DNA of 64,000 nt from an uncultured Pelagibacteraceae bacterium (GCA_902599625.1 CACKGF010000002.1:113829-177828); one strand, 5' to 3'; counted from the first letter of the stretch, positions 52,223 through 61,153 are shown. The notes: a model not told the origin generated them from the sequence alone. Program-made: numbers and translations.

Positions 52223-52394
52223 AATTACTACACTAGTTGGGTTGTCTTTTGCAATCTTCTTTTTAATAGGACTAGCTACTACATTAACAAGATCAATGAT
52301 GATCGGTTTTCTTGATGTATTGCCTGTTTATATATTAATGGGCTGTGCAATTGCCATGATGATTTACGAAGCTTTTTTTGACAAGTCTAAGTAA
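52215..52394 (+). CDS. Small membrane protein (59 residues)
   Basis: A 59-residue open frame from ATG 52215 to TAA at 52392-52394, overlapping the amidase end by 8 bp. It has two hydrophobic helices, one at about residues 7-22 (VGLSFAIFFLIGLATT) and one near 36-52 (VLPVYILMGCAIAMM), and ends YEAFFDKSK. It fits exactly between the amidase stop and the GTG of the next gene (gap 4 bp), which argues for a real gene. Function unknown; could be an accessory of the following EamA permease or the TRAP system. Confidence 0.6.
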   Translation: MNKITTLVGLSFAIFFLIGLATTLTRSMMIGFLDVLPVYILMGCAIAMMIYEAFFDKSK

Positions 52395-52398
52395 CTAA

Positions 52399-53283
52399 GT
52401 GAAAAAAAAGGATTTTTTACCTTACACACTTCTTTTAATTCAACCTATTTTTATGGCGAGCAATCTTGTTGTTGCAAGAGGGGGTGTAGAATTTGTTCCT
52501 CCTATCTCCCTAGCTTTTTGGAGATGGTTATCAGTATTTCTTTTATTGATACTGTTCAATTACAGAATTTTATACAAAAAAAAAATTTTATTTAAAGAAT
52601 ATAAAGAACTTTTCTTTTTAGGATTAATGGGATGTGGAGTTTGTGGAGCTTTTCCATTTATGGCTGGTGAGACAACTACAATAATAAACATGGGAATTAT
52701 TTATACTTCTTCACCTATTTTTATAATTTTAATTTCTTATTTGTTTTTTAAAGAAAAAATGAATTTTTTCAAATTCATTGGCCTTTTATCATGCCTTCTA
52801 GGAGTTTTAATTATTATTGTAAGAGGTGAATATTCTACTTTGATATCTTTAAAATTTACAAAGGGGGATTTGTGGATGTTAGGAGCTTCAATAGGCTGGG
52901 CATTATATTCTATATTTCTGTTTAATTGGAAATCTTCCCTAAATGTTTTTGAAAGGTTTACAGCTATCTCTTTTTTTGGAGCTTTAAGCTTGTTACCATT
53001 TTATATATTTGAACAAAATTTTATTAACGTAACGACATTTGATTTTAAATTTTTATTTTGGGTAGTATTTGCGGCGATTTCACCAGGAATAATAGCTTTT
53101 ATATTGTACACTTACACTCAAAAATATCTTGGTGCTACAACGACAGGATTTACTTTGTATTTATTCACAGTCTATGGAGCATTTTACGGCATATTATTTT
53201 TTGGTGAGACCTTAGAACTTTTCCATTTATATGGAACATTTCTTGTTTTCCTTGGAGTTTATCTGGTAAGAAAAAAGGCTTAG
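52399..53283 (+). CDS. EamA/DMT superfamily permease
   Basis: Ten-helix drug/metabolite transporter of 294 residues made of two EamA repeats. The first has VARGGVEFVPPISLAFWRWLSV, with GETTTIINMGIIYTSSPIFI in part, and the second starts at LWMLGASIGWALYSIFLFNWK and ends GFTLYLFTVYGAFYGILFFGE. Start is GTG at 52399. Likely exports or imports a small metabolite; in this neighbourhood, perhaps a hydroxyacid or amide product. Substrate is not predictable. Confidence 0.9.
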   Translation: MKKKDFLPYTLLLIQPIFMASNLVVARGGVEFVPPISLAFWRWLSVFLLLILFNYRILYKKKILFKEYKELFFLGLMGCGVCGAFPFMAGETTTIINMGIIYTSSPIFIILISYLFFKEKMNFFKFIGLLSCLLGVLIIIVRGEYSTLISLKFTKGDLWMLGASIGWALYSIFLFNWKSSLNVFERFTAISFFGALSLLPFYIFEQNFINVTTFDFKFLFWVVFAAISPGIIAFILYTYTQKYLGATTTGFTLYLFTVYGAFYGILFFGETLELFHLYGTFLVFLGVYLVRKKA

Positions 53284-53284
53284 A

Positions 53285-54097
53285 ATGTTTGATAAAAAAA
53301 TTATGATTATCTTCAGTACTTTAATCGGTTTAATTACTATTTATGTGATTATTTGTTTGGTAATTTTTCTGTCGCAGAGAAAATTATTATATCATCCTAA
53401 CGAAAATAACTATTTAGATGAGAACAAATTGACACATAAGATTGAAAAGGTGTTCGTTAAGTCAGATAATAAATTAATTGGTTGGCACCATTTTAAAGAC
53501 AAGAAATATAAGACATTGCTATTTTTTCATGGGAATGCAGGAAATCTACAAAATAGAATTTACAAACTAAACGAGATAGCTGAACTAGAGATAAATTATT
53601 TAATTATTGCTTACAGAGGTTTCAGTGGAAATGAGGGAAAACCAACAGAGGAAGGCTTGTACAATGATTCAATGGCAGCGAAGAGGTGGTTAAATTCAAA
53701 CAACATTGGTGATAACAATATCATTCTTTACGGAGAATCTCTAGGAACAGCTGTTGCAGTGGACCTTGGTTCTAAATTTCCATTTGCGGGAATAATCTTA
53801 GAGTCCCCTTTTACCTCAATGGTAGAACTTTCAAAAATATATTATCCTTATTTACCAGTGAACTTACTTTTGAAAGATAGATATGACTCCATAAATAAAA
53901 TTAGCAAAATAACTTTCCCTAAACTCGTTATGCACGGAGATAAAGATAACATTGTTCCATTTAGAATGGGAAAAAGAATGTTTGAAAGTTTTTCAGAACC
54001 AAAATTTAGTTATTTTAAGTCAGGCGATGATCACATGATGGATTTTGATCAAGAACTTTTAGGGAATCTAAAAAATTTTATCAACGAATTAAATTGA
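53285..54097 (+). CDS. Alpha/beta hydrolase (BEM46-like)
   Basis: A 270-residue membrane-anchored hydrolase. One N-terminal hydrophobic helix is followed by RKLLYHPNENNY, the oxyanion-loop FFHGNAGNLQNRIYKL, the nucleophile elbow YGESLGTAVAVDLG, the Asp in HGDKDNIVPF and the His in DDHMMDFD, completing a Ser-Asp-His triad. The form is that of the BEM46/YfhR family. The substrate is unknown. Its end overlaps the convergent ftsY by 9 bp. Confidence 0.93.
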   Translation: MFDKKIMIIFSTLIGLITIYVIICLVIFLSQRKLLYHPNENNYLDENKLTHKIEKVFVKSDNKLIGWHHFKDKKYKTLLFFHGNAGNLQNRIYKLNEIAELEINYLIIAYRGFSGNEGKPTEEGLYNDSMAAKRWLNSNNIGDNNIILYGESLGTAVAVDLGSKFPFAGIILESPFTSMVELSKIYYPYLPVNLLLKDRYDSINKISKITFPKLVMHGDKDNIVPFRMGKRMFESFSEPKFSYFKSGDDHMMDFDQELLGNLKNFINELN

Positions 54098-55018
54098 TTT
54101 TTCTATATCTAAAAAATTTTCTGCAAAAGTTTCAGCATCAAAAGATTGTAAATCGTCCTCTTTTTCCCCAAGACCAATTGCAATTATTGGAAGTTTAAAT
54201 TTTTTTGCAGCAGCAATTAGTATTCCCCCTTTTGCAGTTCCATCAAGTTTTGTCATAACAAGGCCAGTTAAAGGAATAATATTATTAAATTCTGTTACTT
54301 GATTTATTACATTTTGTCCTGAGGTTGCATCCAAGATTAGAACAACATCATGAGGCGCATTGTTATCAACTTTTTTAACTACATTTGCAATTTTTTTATA
54401 CTCATCCATCAAGTTTTTCTTGTTCTGCAATCTACCTGCTGTGTCTATCAAAACTGTATGAATTTTATTTTTTTTTGAATATTCCATTGCCTTAAAAGCG
54501 ACAGACGCAGGATCACTTCCTGCATCTGATTTTATTATTTCACTTCCAACTTTTTTTGACCAGTTTTCTAATTGATCTATTGCTGCAGCTCTAAATGTGT
54601 CACAAGCAGCTAGTACTGTTTTATTATTATTATTTTGAAATATTTTAGACATTTTCCCGATTGTGGTTGTTTTTCCTACTCCATTGACACCTGAAACTAA
54701 AATTGTTCTATTCTCCTTGGATTGATGAAAAAAATTTTTATTTTCTAAAGGTTTCATTAATGAGAGAATATATTCTTTAAGAATTTTGTTAATCTCATCC
54801 AGTTTATTTTTACTTGGATCAATTCTGCTATTAGCTATTTGCTGTCTAATCTCTGATGAAGCCTCAACCCCAACGTCTGATTGAATTAAAAATTCCTCAA
54901 TTTCCTCTAAAGTTTTATCGTCAATTTCTTTGTTAACAACAATATCTTTTATACCTTTTGAAAAATTTGATGTAGTTTTTTTTAAGCCATCCTTAAATTT
55001 TTGAAAAATATTAATCAT
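54089..55018 (-). CDS. ftsY: Signal recognition particle receptor FtsY
   Basis: Membrane-associated SRP receptor GTPase of 309 residues. The NG domain is complete: DDKTLEEIEEFLIQSDVGVE for the N part (in part), P-loop VSGVNGVGKTTTIGKM, DTFRAAAIDQLENWS, the switch DTAGRLQNKKNLMDE, TKLDGTAKGG and IGLGEKEDDLQSFD. The acidic A domain of enterobacterial FtsY is absent, common in alphaproteobacteria. ftsY and ffh stand back to back with dapF between, so both SRP partners are encoded within 3 kb. Confidence 0.96.
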   Translation of the reverse strand: MINIFQKFKDGLKKTTSNFSKGIKDIVVNKEIDDKTLEEIEEFLIQSDVGVEASSEIRQQIANSRIDPSKNKLDEINKILKEYILSLMKPLENKNFFHQSKENRTILVSGVNGVGKTTTIGKMSKIFQNNNNKTVLAACDTFRAAAIDQLENWSKKVGSEIIKSDAGSDPASVAFKAMEYSKKNKIHTVLIDTAGRLQNKKNLMDEYKKIANVVKKVDNNAPHDVVLILDATSGQNVINQVTEFNNIIPLTGLVMTKLDGTAKGGILIAAAKKFKLPIIAIGLGEKEDDLQSFDAETFAENFLDIEKSI

Positions 55019-55827
55019 ATATTTATATTAATATGTTCAATTTCTGAGACTGAACCTTCCATAATAACGTTTCCTTGTTCATCTTTATTGATTTTAATTT
55101 TTCCTAATTTAAATTCTATTTCAGTTGGAAATTTTGAAATACCATTAATTTCACCAGCTACAGCAGTTGCACACGCCGCAGTTCCACATGCTTTTGTAAG
55201 ACCAGCTCCTCTTTCCCAGTGCAATACTTTAAAATGATTTTTACTTTGCTCTTTTGCAAAAGTAACGTTAACTTTTTCAGGAAATAATTCATGATTTTCT
55301 AAGATCGGTCCAACTTTTTTAATTTCGATCTTTTCTAATTCGTTTATAAAAAAAATAATGTGAGGATTTCCAACATTAATTGCTGTTCCTAAAAACTCAA
55401 TATCACCAACCATAACTTTTATTTTTTTTGTATCAATTTTCTCGCTTAGAGGTATTTGATCCCAATTAGTTTTTGGTTTTCCAATATTTGTTTGAATTAA
55501 ATTATTTTTTAATATTTTCGACTCTAATTTTCCTGAAGAAGTTTCAACAGTAATAAAGTTTTTTGAACTTTCTTTTGATAACAAGCTGGCTACACATCTA
55601 GTTCCATTTCCACATGCTGCGGAGTCCGAGCCATCTGAATTTTTAAAAGTGAGAAATGCATCAAATTTATCACTTTTATTTATAAGAATTAGTTGATCAC
55701 AACCAATATTGCCTCTGTCACAAATTTTTTTTATTTGAGAATTGTTTAGATCATATTTTTTTTCACGTTGATCAAGTATGACGAAGTCATTTCCAAGTCC
55801 ATCCATTTTATAAGCTTTAAAATCCAT
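55015..55827 (-). CDS. dapF: Diaminopimelate epimerase
   Basis: Converts LL- to meso-diaminopimelate for lysine and peptidoglycan synthesis. The 270-residue protein begins FKAYKMDGLGNDFVILDQRE and has both active-site Cys regions: SAACGNGTRCVASL in the first domain and KACGTAACATAVAGE in the second, with the Glu/Asn contacts in LHWERGAGLTKACGT (in part). It overlaps ftsY by four bases (ATGA), the order dapF-ftsY being usual in alphaproteobacteria (with mtaB between in some; absent here). Confidence 0.97.
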   Translation of the reverse strand: MDFKAYKMDGLGNDFVILDQREKKYDLNNSQIKKICDRGNIGCDQLILINKSDKFDAFLTFKNSDGSDSAACGNGTRCVASLLSKESSKNFITVETSSGKLESKILKNNLIQTNIGKPKTNWDQIPLSEKIDTKKIKVMVGDIEFLGTAINVGNPHIIFFINELEKIEIKKVGPILENHELFPEKVNVTFAKEQSKNHFKVLHWERGAGLTKACGTAACATAVAGEINGISKFPTEIEFKLGKIKINKDEQGNVIMEGSVSEIEHININI

Positions 55828-55884
55828 ATAATAATACTTAACTTATTTATTGACTTTTTGAACCTCTATTATAGTTTCTCACAA

Positions 55885-55984
55885 CTTCCGCAAAAACAGC
55901 ATTTTGCGGTGTCTTTGGAAACAAAGAGATCGACACCAGTCAGCGAGGGTTCGCCCACTGGTGCGATTGCTGCTGGAAGAAATT
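55885..55984 (+). ncRNA. Structured RNA leader upstream of ffh
   Basis: A 100-base segment with several strong helices read by eye: perfect 8-bp hairpin CCGCAAAA/TTTTGCGG (55888-55895, 55902-55909), TCTTTG-GAAA-CAAAGA with a GNRA loop (55912-55927), CACCAGT/ACTGGTG (55934-55940, 55957-55963) enclosing GCGA/TCGC (55943-55946, 55951-55954). CTTCC (55885-55889) could pair with GGAAG (55975-55979), which is the ribosome binding site of ffh, but then two bases of the first hairpin open. It is much more GC-rich than its surroundings. It lacks the GGAAGG-AGCA text of the SRP RNA domain IV. A motif called ffh is known upstream of ffh genes in marine bacteria (recalled from published comparative searches; match unverified). 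Confidence 0.72.
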
Positions 55985-57343
55985 ATGTTTGAAAATTTGA
56001 CAAATAAATTCGAGGGAATACTCGATACATTTAAAAAGGCGCCATCCCTAAATGAAAAACAGGTTGATGAGGGTCTTAAGCTTATTAGACAAGCTTTACT
56101 AGAAGCAGATGTATCGCTAGAGGTAGTAAAAGACTTTGTAACAAAAGTTAAACCAAAATTATTAGGAAAAGAAATAATAAGGTCCACAGCTCCAGGACAA
56201 ATGGTTGTTAAAATTGTTCACGATGAGCTTGTTTCGTTTTTAGGTGATAGCAATCAAGAAATTAATTTAAAGTCCAATCCACCGGTAACAATAATGATGG
56301 TTGGTTTACAAGGTTCAGGAAAAACAACCACAACTGCAAAACTCTCAAAATTTTTAGAAAAAAATAATAAGAAAAAAATTATGATGGTAAGTTTAGATAT
56401 TTATAGACCAGCTGCTCAGGAACAACTAAAAATTTTGGGTGATCAAAATAATATCCAAACCTTGCCAGTGATAAAAGATCAAATTCCAGCTGACATTTGC
56501 AGAAGAGCCCTATCTGCAGCTAATTTAAATGGTTCTGATATAATTATTTTTGATACCGCTGGAAGAACTCAAATAGATCTTCAGATGATGTCTGAGATAA
56601 AACAAATTGAAGAAGTAATTAAACCAACAGAGACTATACTTGTTGCGGACTCATTAACTGGACAAGTAGCAGCGAGTGTTGCAAAAGAATTTTCCAATAC
56701 AGTAAAGGTTACTGGAATAATATTAACTCGAGCTGACGGTGATGGTAGAGGTGGAGCTGCATTGAGCATGAAACATATTGCCAATGTTCCAATTAAATTT
56801 TTAGGTATTGGAGAAAAAATAGAAAATTTTGAAAGTTTTCATCCAGATAGAATTGCTAACAGAATTTTAGGAATGGGGGATATTGTATCCCTTGTAGAAA
56901 AAGCAGCAGACGAAATTGACGAGGAAAAACTCAAAGAAACTGAAGAGAGTTTAAGGAAAGGTCAGTTTTCTTTAGAAGATTATCTTTCTCAATTAAGACA
57001 AATGAAAAAAATGGGAGGACTAGAGGGCGTGATGTCTTTTTTACCTGGAGTTTCAAAAATAAAATCACAAATGGACCAAGCTGGTGTTGACGAAAAAATA
57101 ATTACGCAAAATGAAGCGGTAATACTTTCAATGACTAAGAAAGAAAGAGAAAATCCAAAAATTATCGATGGTTCAAGAAAAAAAAGAATTGCTAATGGCT
57201 CTGGAACAGATATTGCCACTATCAATAAATTGTTAAAACAATTTAAAATGATGTCTGACATGATGAAAAAGATGTCAAAAGGAAATACAAAAGGCTTAAT
57301 GGAAAAAGGAATTCCACCTGAGCTATTCAATCAACTTAAATAA
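55985..57343 (+). CDS. ffh: Signal recognition particle protein Ffh
   Basis: GTPase and RNA-binding subunit of the SRP; targets membrane proteins to SecYEG with FtsY. The N domain starts [20 protein letters not shown], the G domain has [30 protein letters not shown] and [13 protein letters not shown], and the methionine-rich M domain carries [19 protein letters not shown] and the run [12 protein letters not shown]. The start is set at 55985 because FENLT is the family beginning; the earlier frame from 55904 is inside the structured leader. First gene of ffh-rpsP-trmD-rplS. Confidence 0.97.
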   Translation: MFENLTNKFEGILDTFKKAPSLNEKQVDEGLKLIRQALLEADVSLEVVKDFVTKVKPKLLGKEIIRSTAPGQMVVKIVHDELVSFLGDSNQEINLKSNPPVTIMMVGLQGSGKTTTTAKLSKFLEKNNKKKIMMVSLDIYRPAAQEQLKILGDQNNIQTLPVIKDQIPADICRRALSAANLNGSDIIIFDTAGRTQIDLQMMSEIKQIEEVIKPTETILVADSLTGQVAASVAKEFSNTVKVTGIILTRADGDGRGGAALSMKHIANVPIKFLGIGEKIENFESFHPDRIANRILGMGDIVSLVEKAADEIDEEKLKETEESLRKGQFSLEDYLSQLRQMKKMGGLEGVMSFLPGVSKIKSQMDQAGVDEKIITQNEAVILSMTKKERENPKIIDGSRKKRIANGSGTDIATINKLLKQFKMMSDMMKKMSKGNTKGLMEKGIPPELFNQLK

Positions 57344-57359
57344 AAAAAAGGAGAAACAA

Positions 57360-57893
57360 ATGTTAAAGTTAAGATTATCAATGGGAGGAACAAAAAAAAG
57401 ACCAGTTTATAAAATTGTAGTTGCTGACAGCAGATTCCCAAGAGATGGGAGATTTATAGAAAAATTAGGTTTTTTTAATCCTCTTATGCCAAAAGAAAAA
57501 AAGGAAAGAGTTGGATTGCAGTCAGAAAGAATAAAGTACTGGCTTAGCCAAGGAGCAAAACCAACAACTAGAGTTGCTCGATTACTTGGGGAAAATAATT
57601 TAATGGAAATGCCTAAACCAGGAAATAATCCAAATAAAGCTATTCCAAAAAAAGACAGAAAGAAAGATGCTGCTGAAGCACCAAAAGAAGAAAAGAAAGC
57701 GGATGCACCTAAAGAAGAGAAAAAAGCTGAAGCACCAAAAGAAGAAAAGAAAGCGGATGCACCTAAAGAAGAGAAAAAAGCTGAAGCACCAAAAGTAGAA
57801 AAAAAAGCAGAGGCCCCTAAGGAGGAGAAAAAAGCTGAAGCACCAAAGGCAGAAAAGAAAGCAGAGACTCCTAAGGAAGAGAAGAAAAAATAA
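57360..57893 (+). CDS. rpsP: 30S ribosomal protein S16 with repetitive C-terminal extension
   Basis: Small-subunit protein S16; the first about 85 residues are conventional ([53 protein letters not shown]). The protein is 177 residues, twice the usual length: residues 105-176 form eight copies of a nine-residue unit [18 protein letters not shown]. Such tails on S16 occur in other alphaproteobacteria in shorter form. A strong AAAGGAGAAA ribosome binding site stands before the ATG. The gene is followed directly by trmD (2 bp), without rimM, which is normally between them. Confidence 0.97.
   Translation: MLKLRLSMGGTKKRPVYKIVVADSRFPRDGRFIEKLGFFNPLMPKEKKERVGLQSERIKYWLSQGAKPTTRVARLLGENNLMEMPKPGNNPNKAIPKKDRKKDAAEAPKEEKKADAPKEEKKAEAPKEEKKADAPKEEKKAEAPKVEKKAEAPKEEKKAEAPKAEKKAETPKEEKKK
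57672..57887 (+). repeat. Four tandem 54-bp repeats inside rpsP
   Basis: Four consecutive 54-bp units, each coding for two nine-residue repeats; units one and two are identical base for base, while units three and four differ by a few substitutions such as GTAGAA for GAAGAA. Because the copies are nearly identical, the array can change length by slippage or recombination while staying in frame. Confidence 0.95.
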
Positions 57894-57895
57894 CT

Positions 57896-58582
57896 ATGTT
57901 TCAAGCGAAAATTTTTACTTTGTATCCTGAATATTTTCCAGGACCTTTCGAAATAGGTATTTGCAAAAAAGCTTTTGAGAAAAAGCTTTGGGATTTAAAA
58001 CTCATAAATATTAGGGATTACGCAGATGATAAACATAAAACTGTTGATGATACTCCATATGGTGGTGGTGTAGGCATGTTAATGAGACCAGATGTAGTAG
58101 CAAAATCTTTGGACGCAAATTTGGATGAAAAAGAAACAGTTTTTTATCTAACACCAAAAGGTAAAATTTTTAATCAAGATATTGCGAAGGATATTGTTAA
58201 AAAAAACAAAGTTAATATTTTATGTGGGCACTTCGAGGGAGTTGATCAACGAGTTCTAGACTCAAGAAATGTAGAGGAGATAAGTATAGGTGACTTTATC
58301 CTTTCTGGAGGAGAGATAGCTTCTTTTGTTGTTTTAGATACGATTTTAAGATTAGTGCCTGGAGTATTAGGAAATCTTAATTCTACAAAAGATGAAAGTT
58401 TTGAAAACGGGCTTTTGGAGTATCCACAATATACCAAACCTCAAATATGGGAGAAATTAAGTGTTCCTGACATACTTTTATCTGGAGATCATAATAAAAT
58501 TAAAAGCTGGCGTTTATCACAATCTGAGGCTATAACACGGCACCGAAGACCAGATTTATGGCAAAAATATAAAAAGGATTAA
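57896..58582 (+). CDS. trmD: tRNA (guanine-N1)-methyltransferase TrmD
   Basis: Methylates G37 of tRNAs reading CNN codons, preventing frameshifts. The 228-residue SPOUT enzyme opens [20 protein letters not shown], has the [16 protein letters not shown] and the SAM trefoil-knot text [30 protein letters not shown] and the C-terminal [19 protein letters not shown]. The order ffh-rpsP-(rimM)-trmD-rplS is usual in alphaproteobacteria, so the gene's place is expected. Confidence 0.97.
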   Translation: MFQAKIFTLYPEYFPGPFEIGICKKAFEKKLWDLKLINIRDYADDKHKTVDDTPYGGGVGMLMRPDVVAKSLDANLDEKETVFYLTPKGKIFNQDIAKDIVKKNKVNILCGHFEGVDQRVLDSRNVEEISIGDFILSGGEIASFVVLDTILRLVPGVLGNLNSTKDESFENGLLEYPQYTKPQIWEKLSVPDILLSGDHNKIKSWRLSQSEAITRHRRPDLWQKYKKD

Positions 58583-58584
58583 AA

Positions 58585-59133
58585 TTGCAAAATTTAAACA
58601 TGAAAAATATAGATGACATAAATAAAGCTAACGTTAAAAAAATTTCAGCTGAAAAAAAACTTCCAGAGTTTTTTCCAGGAGACATCATAAAAGTTGGTGT
58701 AAAAATTACTGAAGGAAAAAGAGATAGAATTCAGTATTTTGAAGGTGTTTGCATAGCAAAAAAAAATAGAGACTTAAATTCATCCTTTACAGTTAGAAAA
58801 ATTTCTTTTGGAGAAGGTGTTGAAAGAACTTTTGCACTTTATAGTCCAATAGTTGATACAATCAAAGTTATAAGATCTGGTAAAGTAAGACGTGCAAAAT
58901 TATACTATTTAAGAGAAAGAACCGGTAAATCAGCAAGAATTGCAGAAAAGATAAAAAAGAAAATTGGTATTGATATTGAGGTCAAACCTGAGCAAGTTAC
59001 AGAAGAAAATGTGTTACCAGCAACAGAACAAAAGAATATTGAGGAAAAAACCGAGACAAAAGTCGCTGAGACACCCAAAAAACTTGAAGAGAAAAAAGAA
59101 GATAGTAAGATTTCTACTGAATTAAAAAAATAA
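58585..59133 (+). CDS. rplS: 50S ribosomal protein L19 with charged C-terminal extension
   Basis: Large-subunit protein L19 at the subunit interface. The core reads [29 protein letters not shown] (in part), [18 protein letters not shown] and [20 protein letters not shown]. Residues from about 130 to 182 are an added Glu/Lys-rich, probably unstructured tail. Start chosen is TTG at 58585, 7 bases after AGGA; an ATG at 58600 five codons later is a possible alternative without good spacing. Last gene of the ffh-rpsP-trmD-rplS operon. Confidence 0.96.
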   Translation: MQNLNMKNIDDINKANVKKISAEKKLPEFFPGDIIKVGVKITEGKRDRIQYFEGVCIAKKNRDLNSSFTVRKISFGEGVERTFALYSPIVDTIKVIRSGKVRRAKLYYLRERTGKSARIAEKIKKKIGIDIEVKPEQVTEENVLPATEQKNIEEKTETKVAETPKKLEEKKEDSKISTELKK

Positions 59134-59144
59134 TCTTTTTTTAA

Positions 59145-60548
59145 ATGCCAAAGACTTTATACGATAAAATCTGGAGTGATCACTTAGTCCACCAACAGGA
59201 TGATGGAACATCTTTGCTATTTGTGGACAGACATTTGATACATGAGGTGACTAGCCCACAAGCTTTTGAAGGACTTAGAAATAGCAAAAGGAATGTAAGA
59301 CATCCAAACTTAACTCTTGCTGTTGTTGATCACAACATACCTACAACTGACAGATCTAAAGGAATTGATGACAACGACTCTAGAATTCAGGTAGAAACAC
59401 TTGAAAAAAATTGCAAAGACTTTGACATCAAACTTTTTGGAATGAATGATAAAAGACAAGGAATAGTTCATATAGTAGGACCCGAGCAAGGATTTACTCA
59501 ACCAGGAACAGTTATTGTTTGCGGAGACAGTCACACGGCAACTCACGGCGCTTTTGGGGCCTTAGCGTTTGGAATAGGAACCTCAGAAGTTGAACACGTT
59601 TTAGCAACACAAACTCTTGTTCAGAAAAAAGCAAAAAATTTTAGAATTAATGTTAATGGAAAACTTCCTTTAGGAGTAACATCAAAAGATGTAATTCTTC
59701 AAATCATTGGCAAAATAGGAACTGCTGGAGGAACGGGATGTGTGTTAGAATATGCTGGTTCAGTTATATCTAATCTTTCTGTCGAACAGAGAATGACTAT
59801 TTGTAATATGTCTATAGAAGGTGGAGCTAGAGCAGGATTAATCCAACCTGATGAAAAGATTTTTAATTATCTAAAAGATAGACCAATGTCTCCAAAAAAA
59901 GAAAACTGGGAAAAAGCACTTGATTATTGGAGTAAATTAAAAAGTGATAACGATGCAAAATTTGATAAAGAAATTAATTTAAAAGGTGATGAAATAGCGC
60001 CTATGGTTACATGGGGAACTTCACCTGAGGACGTAGTTTCAATTAATGGAAAAATCCCCAATCCAGAAAATGAAAAAAATGTTGATAAAAAGAATTCGAT
60101 AAATAGATCTCTTGATTATATGGGGCTTAAACCTGATGTGAAAGTTCAAGACATTAAAATTGATAAAGTTTTTATAGGAAGTTGTACGAATGGAAGAATT
60201 GAGGACTTAAGAGAGGCTGCACAAATATTAAAAAATAAGAAAAAGGCTTCACATGTACATGGAATGGTCGTTCCTGGTTCTGGTTTAGTTAAAGAACAAG
60301 CTGAACAAGAAGGTCTAGATAAAATATTTATAGAGTCCGGTTTCGAATGGAGAGAACCTGGATGTTCAATGTGTTTAGCAATGAATGCCGATAAATTAAA
60401 ACCTCAAGAAAGATGTGCATCTACTTCGAATAGAAACTTTGAAGGAAGACAGGGAAGAGGAGGAAGAACCCACTTAGTAAGCCCGGGTATGGCAGCTGCT
60501 GCAGCTATTGCCGGAAATCTAGATGATGTTAGAAAATATCAAAACTAA
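59145..60548 (+). CDS. leuC: 3-isopropylmalate dehydratase large subunit
   Basis: Iron-sulfur isomerase subunit of leucine synthesis, 467 residues, converting 2- to 3-isopropylmalate with LeuD. Aconitase-type signature residues are visible: [20 protein letters not shown] in the first third, [16 protein letters not shown] with the first cluster Cys, and [13 protein letters not shown] with the Cys pair. The gene is 11 bp downstream of rplS. It shares one base with leuD (TAATG). Confidence 0.97.
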   Translation: MPKTLYDKIWSDHLVHQQDDGTSLLFVDRHLIHEVTSPQAFEGLRNSKRNVRHPNLTLAVVDHNIPTTDRSKGIDDNDSRIQVETLEKNCKDFDIKLFGMNDKRQGIVHIVGPEQGFTQPGTVIVCGDSHTATHGAFGALAFGIGTSEVEHVLATQTLVQKKAKNFRINVNGKLPLGVTSKDVILQIIGKIGTAGGTGCVLEYAGSVISNLSVEQRMTICNMSIEGGARAGLIQPDEKIFNYLKDRPMSPKKENWEKALDYWSKLKSDNDAKFDKEINLKGDEIAPMVTWGTSPEDVVSINGKIPNPENEKNVDKKNSINRSLDYMGLKPDVKVQDIKIDKVFIGSCTNGRIEDLREAAQILKNKKKASHVHGMVVPGSGLVKEQAEQEGLDKIFIESGFEWREPGCSMCLAMNADKLKPQERCASTSNRNFEGRQGRGGRTHLVSPGMAAAAAIAGNLDDVRKYQN

Positions 60549-61153
60549 TGAAAAAATTCATCTCACTTAAAAGCATTCCAGCTTATTTACCGATTGTAAA
60601 TATAGACACAGACATGATTATTCCTAAACAGTTTTTAAAAACTATTAAAAGAACAGGATTAGGAAAAAACTTATTTCATGAAATGAGATACGATGATGAT
60701 GGAAAAAATATCGATAATTTCATATTAAACAAATCCCCGTACAATAATTCAAAAATTTTAATAGCCGGAAATAATTTTGGCTGTGGATCATCGAGAGAAC
60801 ATGCTCCTTGGGCACTTTTAGACTTCGGAATAACATGTGTTATAAGCTCAAGCTATGCAGACATTTTTTATAATAATTGTTTTAAAAATGGCATTTTGCC
60901 GATAATTCTTGATGAGGAAAAAATAAAAGAGTTAGCTGAATATTCAAAGAGAAAAGAAGAAATTGAAATTGATTTAAAAAAAGAAAAAATTCTTTTTGGA
61001 AATAATGAATTAAAATTTAAAATAGATCCCTTTAAAAAGAAATGCTTGATTGAAGGTCTAGATGATATTGCTTTATCATTAGAAAAATCATCACATATTA
61101 ACGAATTTGAAAAAAAGGTTAAGTCAGCAAGGCCTTGGATTTTTAATGATTAA
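60548..61153 (+). CDS. leuD: 3-isopropylmalate dehydratase small subunit
   Basis: Partner of LeuC, 201 residues. It contains [22 protein letters not shown], the [26 protein letters not shown] block (in part: [18 protein letters not shown]) and [11 protein letters not shown], which form the swivelling domain of aconitase-like isomerases. Starts within the leuC stop and overlaps leuB by 8 bp. Confidence 0.97.
   Translation: MKKFISLKSIPAYLPIVNIDTDMIIPKQFLKTIKRTGLGKNLFHEMRYDDDGKNIDNFILNKSPYNNSKILIAGNNFGCGSSREHAPWALLDFGITCVISSSYADIFYNNCFKNGILPIILDEEKIKELAEYSKRKEEIEIDLKKEKILFGNNELKFKIDPFKKKCLIEGLDDIALSLEKSSHINEFEKKVKSARPWIFND

Noticed and set aside
55851..55875. A sigma-70 promoter for ffh from TTGACT (55851) and TATTAT or TATAGT
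   Set aside because: The spacing is only 10-13 bp, too short for a normal promoter; other pairs are weak.
55904..55984. Upstream extension of ffh giving an extra 27 residues (MRCLWKQRD...)
   Set aside because: The text lies in the structured leader, and Ffh proteins start at MFENLT. Codon content is not protein-like.
55885..55984. Whether this element is the 4.5S/SRP RNA itself
   Set aside because: The conserved domain IV text (GGAA tetraloop flanked by the AGCAGCC side) is missing, and the 3' end runs straight into the ffh ribosome binding site, which fits a leader better.
57407..57904. A 165-residue open frame on the minus strand opposite rpsP with repeats of the type FFSSLGASA
   Set aside because: It is the mirror of the S16 repeats; the tail repeats keep stops out of that frame. 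No ribosome binding site or family match.
61107..61145. Longer leuB start inside leuD
   Set aside because: The family N-terminus ([14 protein letters not shown]) begins right after the ATG at 61146; the extension is out of frame leuD text.
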